A stretch of DNA of 6,094 nt from UBA9619 sp964630665 (GTDB lineage Bacteria; Pseudomonadota; Gammaproteobacteria; Arenicellales; UBA868): NCBI GenBank assembly GCA_964630665.1, contig CAZVVN010000125.1, positions 1 to 6,094 on the forward strand. Direction: 5' to 3'. The notes under the pieces are model-generated. The model was not told where the DNA came from and searched no databases. It was given only the letters and a program-made list of their open reading frames with translations. Both the position numbers and the translations under genes were made by a program. Shown here in pieces: positions 5,387 through 6,094 of the stretch. Numbering within the stretch: the first letter of the stretch is position 1; each line of letters opens with the position of its first letter.

Positions 5387-6094
5387 CTGAGACATTTACG
5401 CCGGGCCGGCCAATCTGGTGTGCGGGGTGTGGCGACTTTGGTGTGTTGGAGGCGTTGATCAGCGCTCTGGATGAGTTACAAGTACCAGCGCATGAGCGCA
5501 TGATCATCGCGGGTATCGGCTGTTCGGGCTCACTTCAGAACTACCTGTCCTGTTATGGTTACCACGCCCTTCATGGCCGGGTTCTGCCGACAGCGACTGG
5601 TGCCAAGCTTGCCAATCCCGAACTCACTGTTGTCGGTGTAGGCGGCGACGGTGACGGTTACGCGATCGGCGGGGGTCATCTTGTGCACGCGTTCAAACGC
5701 AACCCCGGTGTGACGTATATCGTCATGAATAACGGTACCTATGGCCTGACTAAAGGGCAGGCATCACCGACCAGTGCGGCCGGATTCCAGGACAATATTG
5801 AAGAAGATCTTGATCCAATCATGTTGGGTCTGAGCATTCCTGGTTCGACGTTTCTTGCTCGTGGCTACAGCGGCCACCCGACCCAATTACTGCAACTGAC
5901 CCGTGCAGCGCTGAAGCACAGTGCACAAGGCCAGGGAATGTCCTATCTTGAGGTCCTGTCGCCGTGTGTGACCTACAACGACACCTACCGCGAATGGCGG
6001 ACCAATGTTTACGATATTGACGACGAACATGGTTATGACCCGGGCGATCGAGCTGCTGCGTTTGGGCGTATGACTGAATTGAGAGAGCAGGGCC
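5383..6094 (+). CDS. korB: 2-oxoacid:acceptor oxidoreductase, beta (TPP-binding) subunit, partial (KorB type)
   Basis: The first 237 codons of the catalytic beta subunit are present; the family is usually about 280-300 residues, so some 50 are lost at the window edge. WCAGCGDFG (12-20) gives Cys13 and Cys16, GIGCSG gives Cys47, and Cys195 follows in VLSPCVTYN. Together they match the four ligands of the single [4Fe-4S] cluster in KorB-type subunits. The TPP/Mg motif is GDGDGYAIGGGH (88-99) with Asn-Asn at 116-117 and YGLTKGQASPT (120-130). HGRVLPTATGAKLANP (64-79) is typical of the family. It overlaps korA by ATGA; AGGGGGGA (5366-5373) and AAGG (5375-5378) can serve as SD. There is no separate ferredoxin-like delta subunit before or between the Kor genes. 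Ser50 stands where Sulfolobus enzymes have a lysine, so substrate choice is open. Confidence 0.93.
   Translation, partial: MTETFTPGRPIWCAGCGDFGVLEALISALDELQVPAHERMIIAGIGCSGSLQNYLSCYGYHALHGRVLPTATGAKLANPELTVVGVGGDGDGYAIGGGHLVHAFKRNPGVTYIVMNNGTYGLTKGQASPTSAAGFQDNIEEDLDPIMLGLSIPGSTFLARGYSGHPTQLLQLTRAALKHSAQGQGMSYLEVLSPCVTYNDTYREWRTNVYDIDDEHGYDPGDRAAAFGRMTELREQG

Noticed and set aside
1..6094. tRNA, rRNA, CRISPR array, insertion sequence or integration site
   Set aside because: No cloverleaf, regularly spaced repeats, transposase frame or terminal inverted repeats were seen.

Overview
The window is bacterial and gene-dense. Genes have Shine-Dalgarno sites, base composition is moderately GC-rich, and the main operon uses 4-bp ATGA overlaps. 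It carries two luciferase-like (LLM) flavin/F420-dependent oxidoreductases, a coenzyme F420 hydrogenase beta-type (FrhB) flavoprotein and a 2-oxoacid oxidoreductase of the KorAB type. This suggests an organism that may make coenzyme F420 and has several LLM enzymes (Actinomycetota, Chloroflexota such as SAR202, or an F420-carrying proteobacterium). The sequence alone does not settle the lineage.

Layout: (1) complement(<1..586) is the N-terminal 195 codons of an LLM oxidoreductase, cut off by the window edge. (2) 587-990 is a divergent intergenic region with a sigma70-like promoter candidate, a long leader, small repeats and a possible 15-codon micro-ORF on the minus strand. (3) 991-1944 is a complete LLM oxidoreductase resembling the F420-dependent Rv2161c subfamily. 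(4) 1945-2276 is a non-coding gap with a short direct repeat and, just before the next start, a palindrome/hairpin. (5) 2277->6094 is a tightly coupled three-gene operon: an FrhB-family protein with two N-terminal [4Fe-4S] motifs, then korA (fused gamma-alpha subunit), then korB (beta subunit, truncated at the window end).

Working model: KorAB oxidatively decarboxylates a 2-oxoacid with CoA, using TPP and the beta-subunit [4Fe-4S] cluster. A stand-alone ferredoxin would usually take the electrons. Here the co-translated FrhB-like protein has two ferredoxin-type clusters, the FrhB domain cysteines and presumably FAD, so it could take them and reduce F420 or another hydride carrier. The neighbouring LLM enzymes could then use reduced F420. 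The gene content and motifs are seen directly. The assignment to F420 and the production/consumption link are inference.
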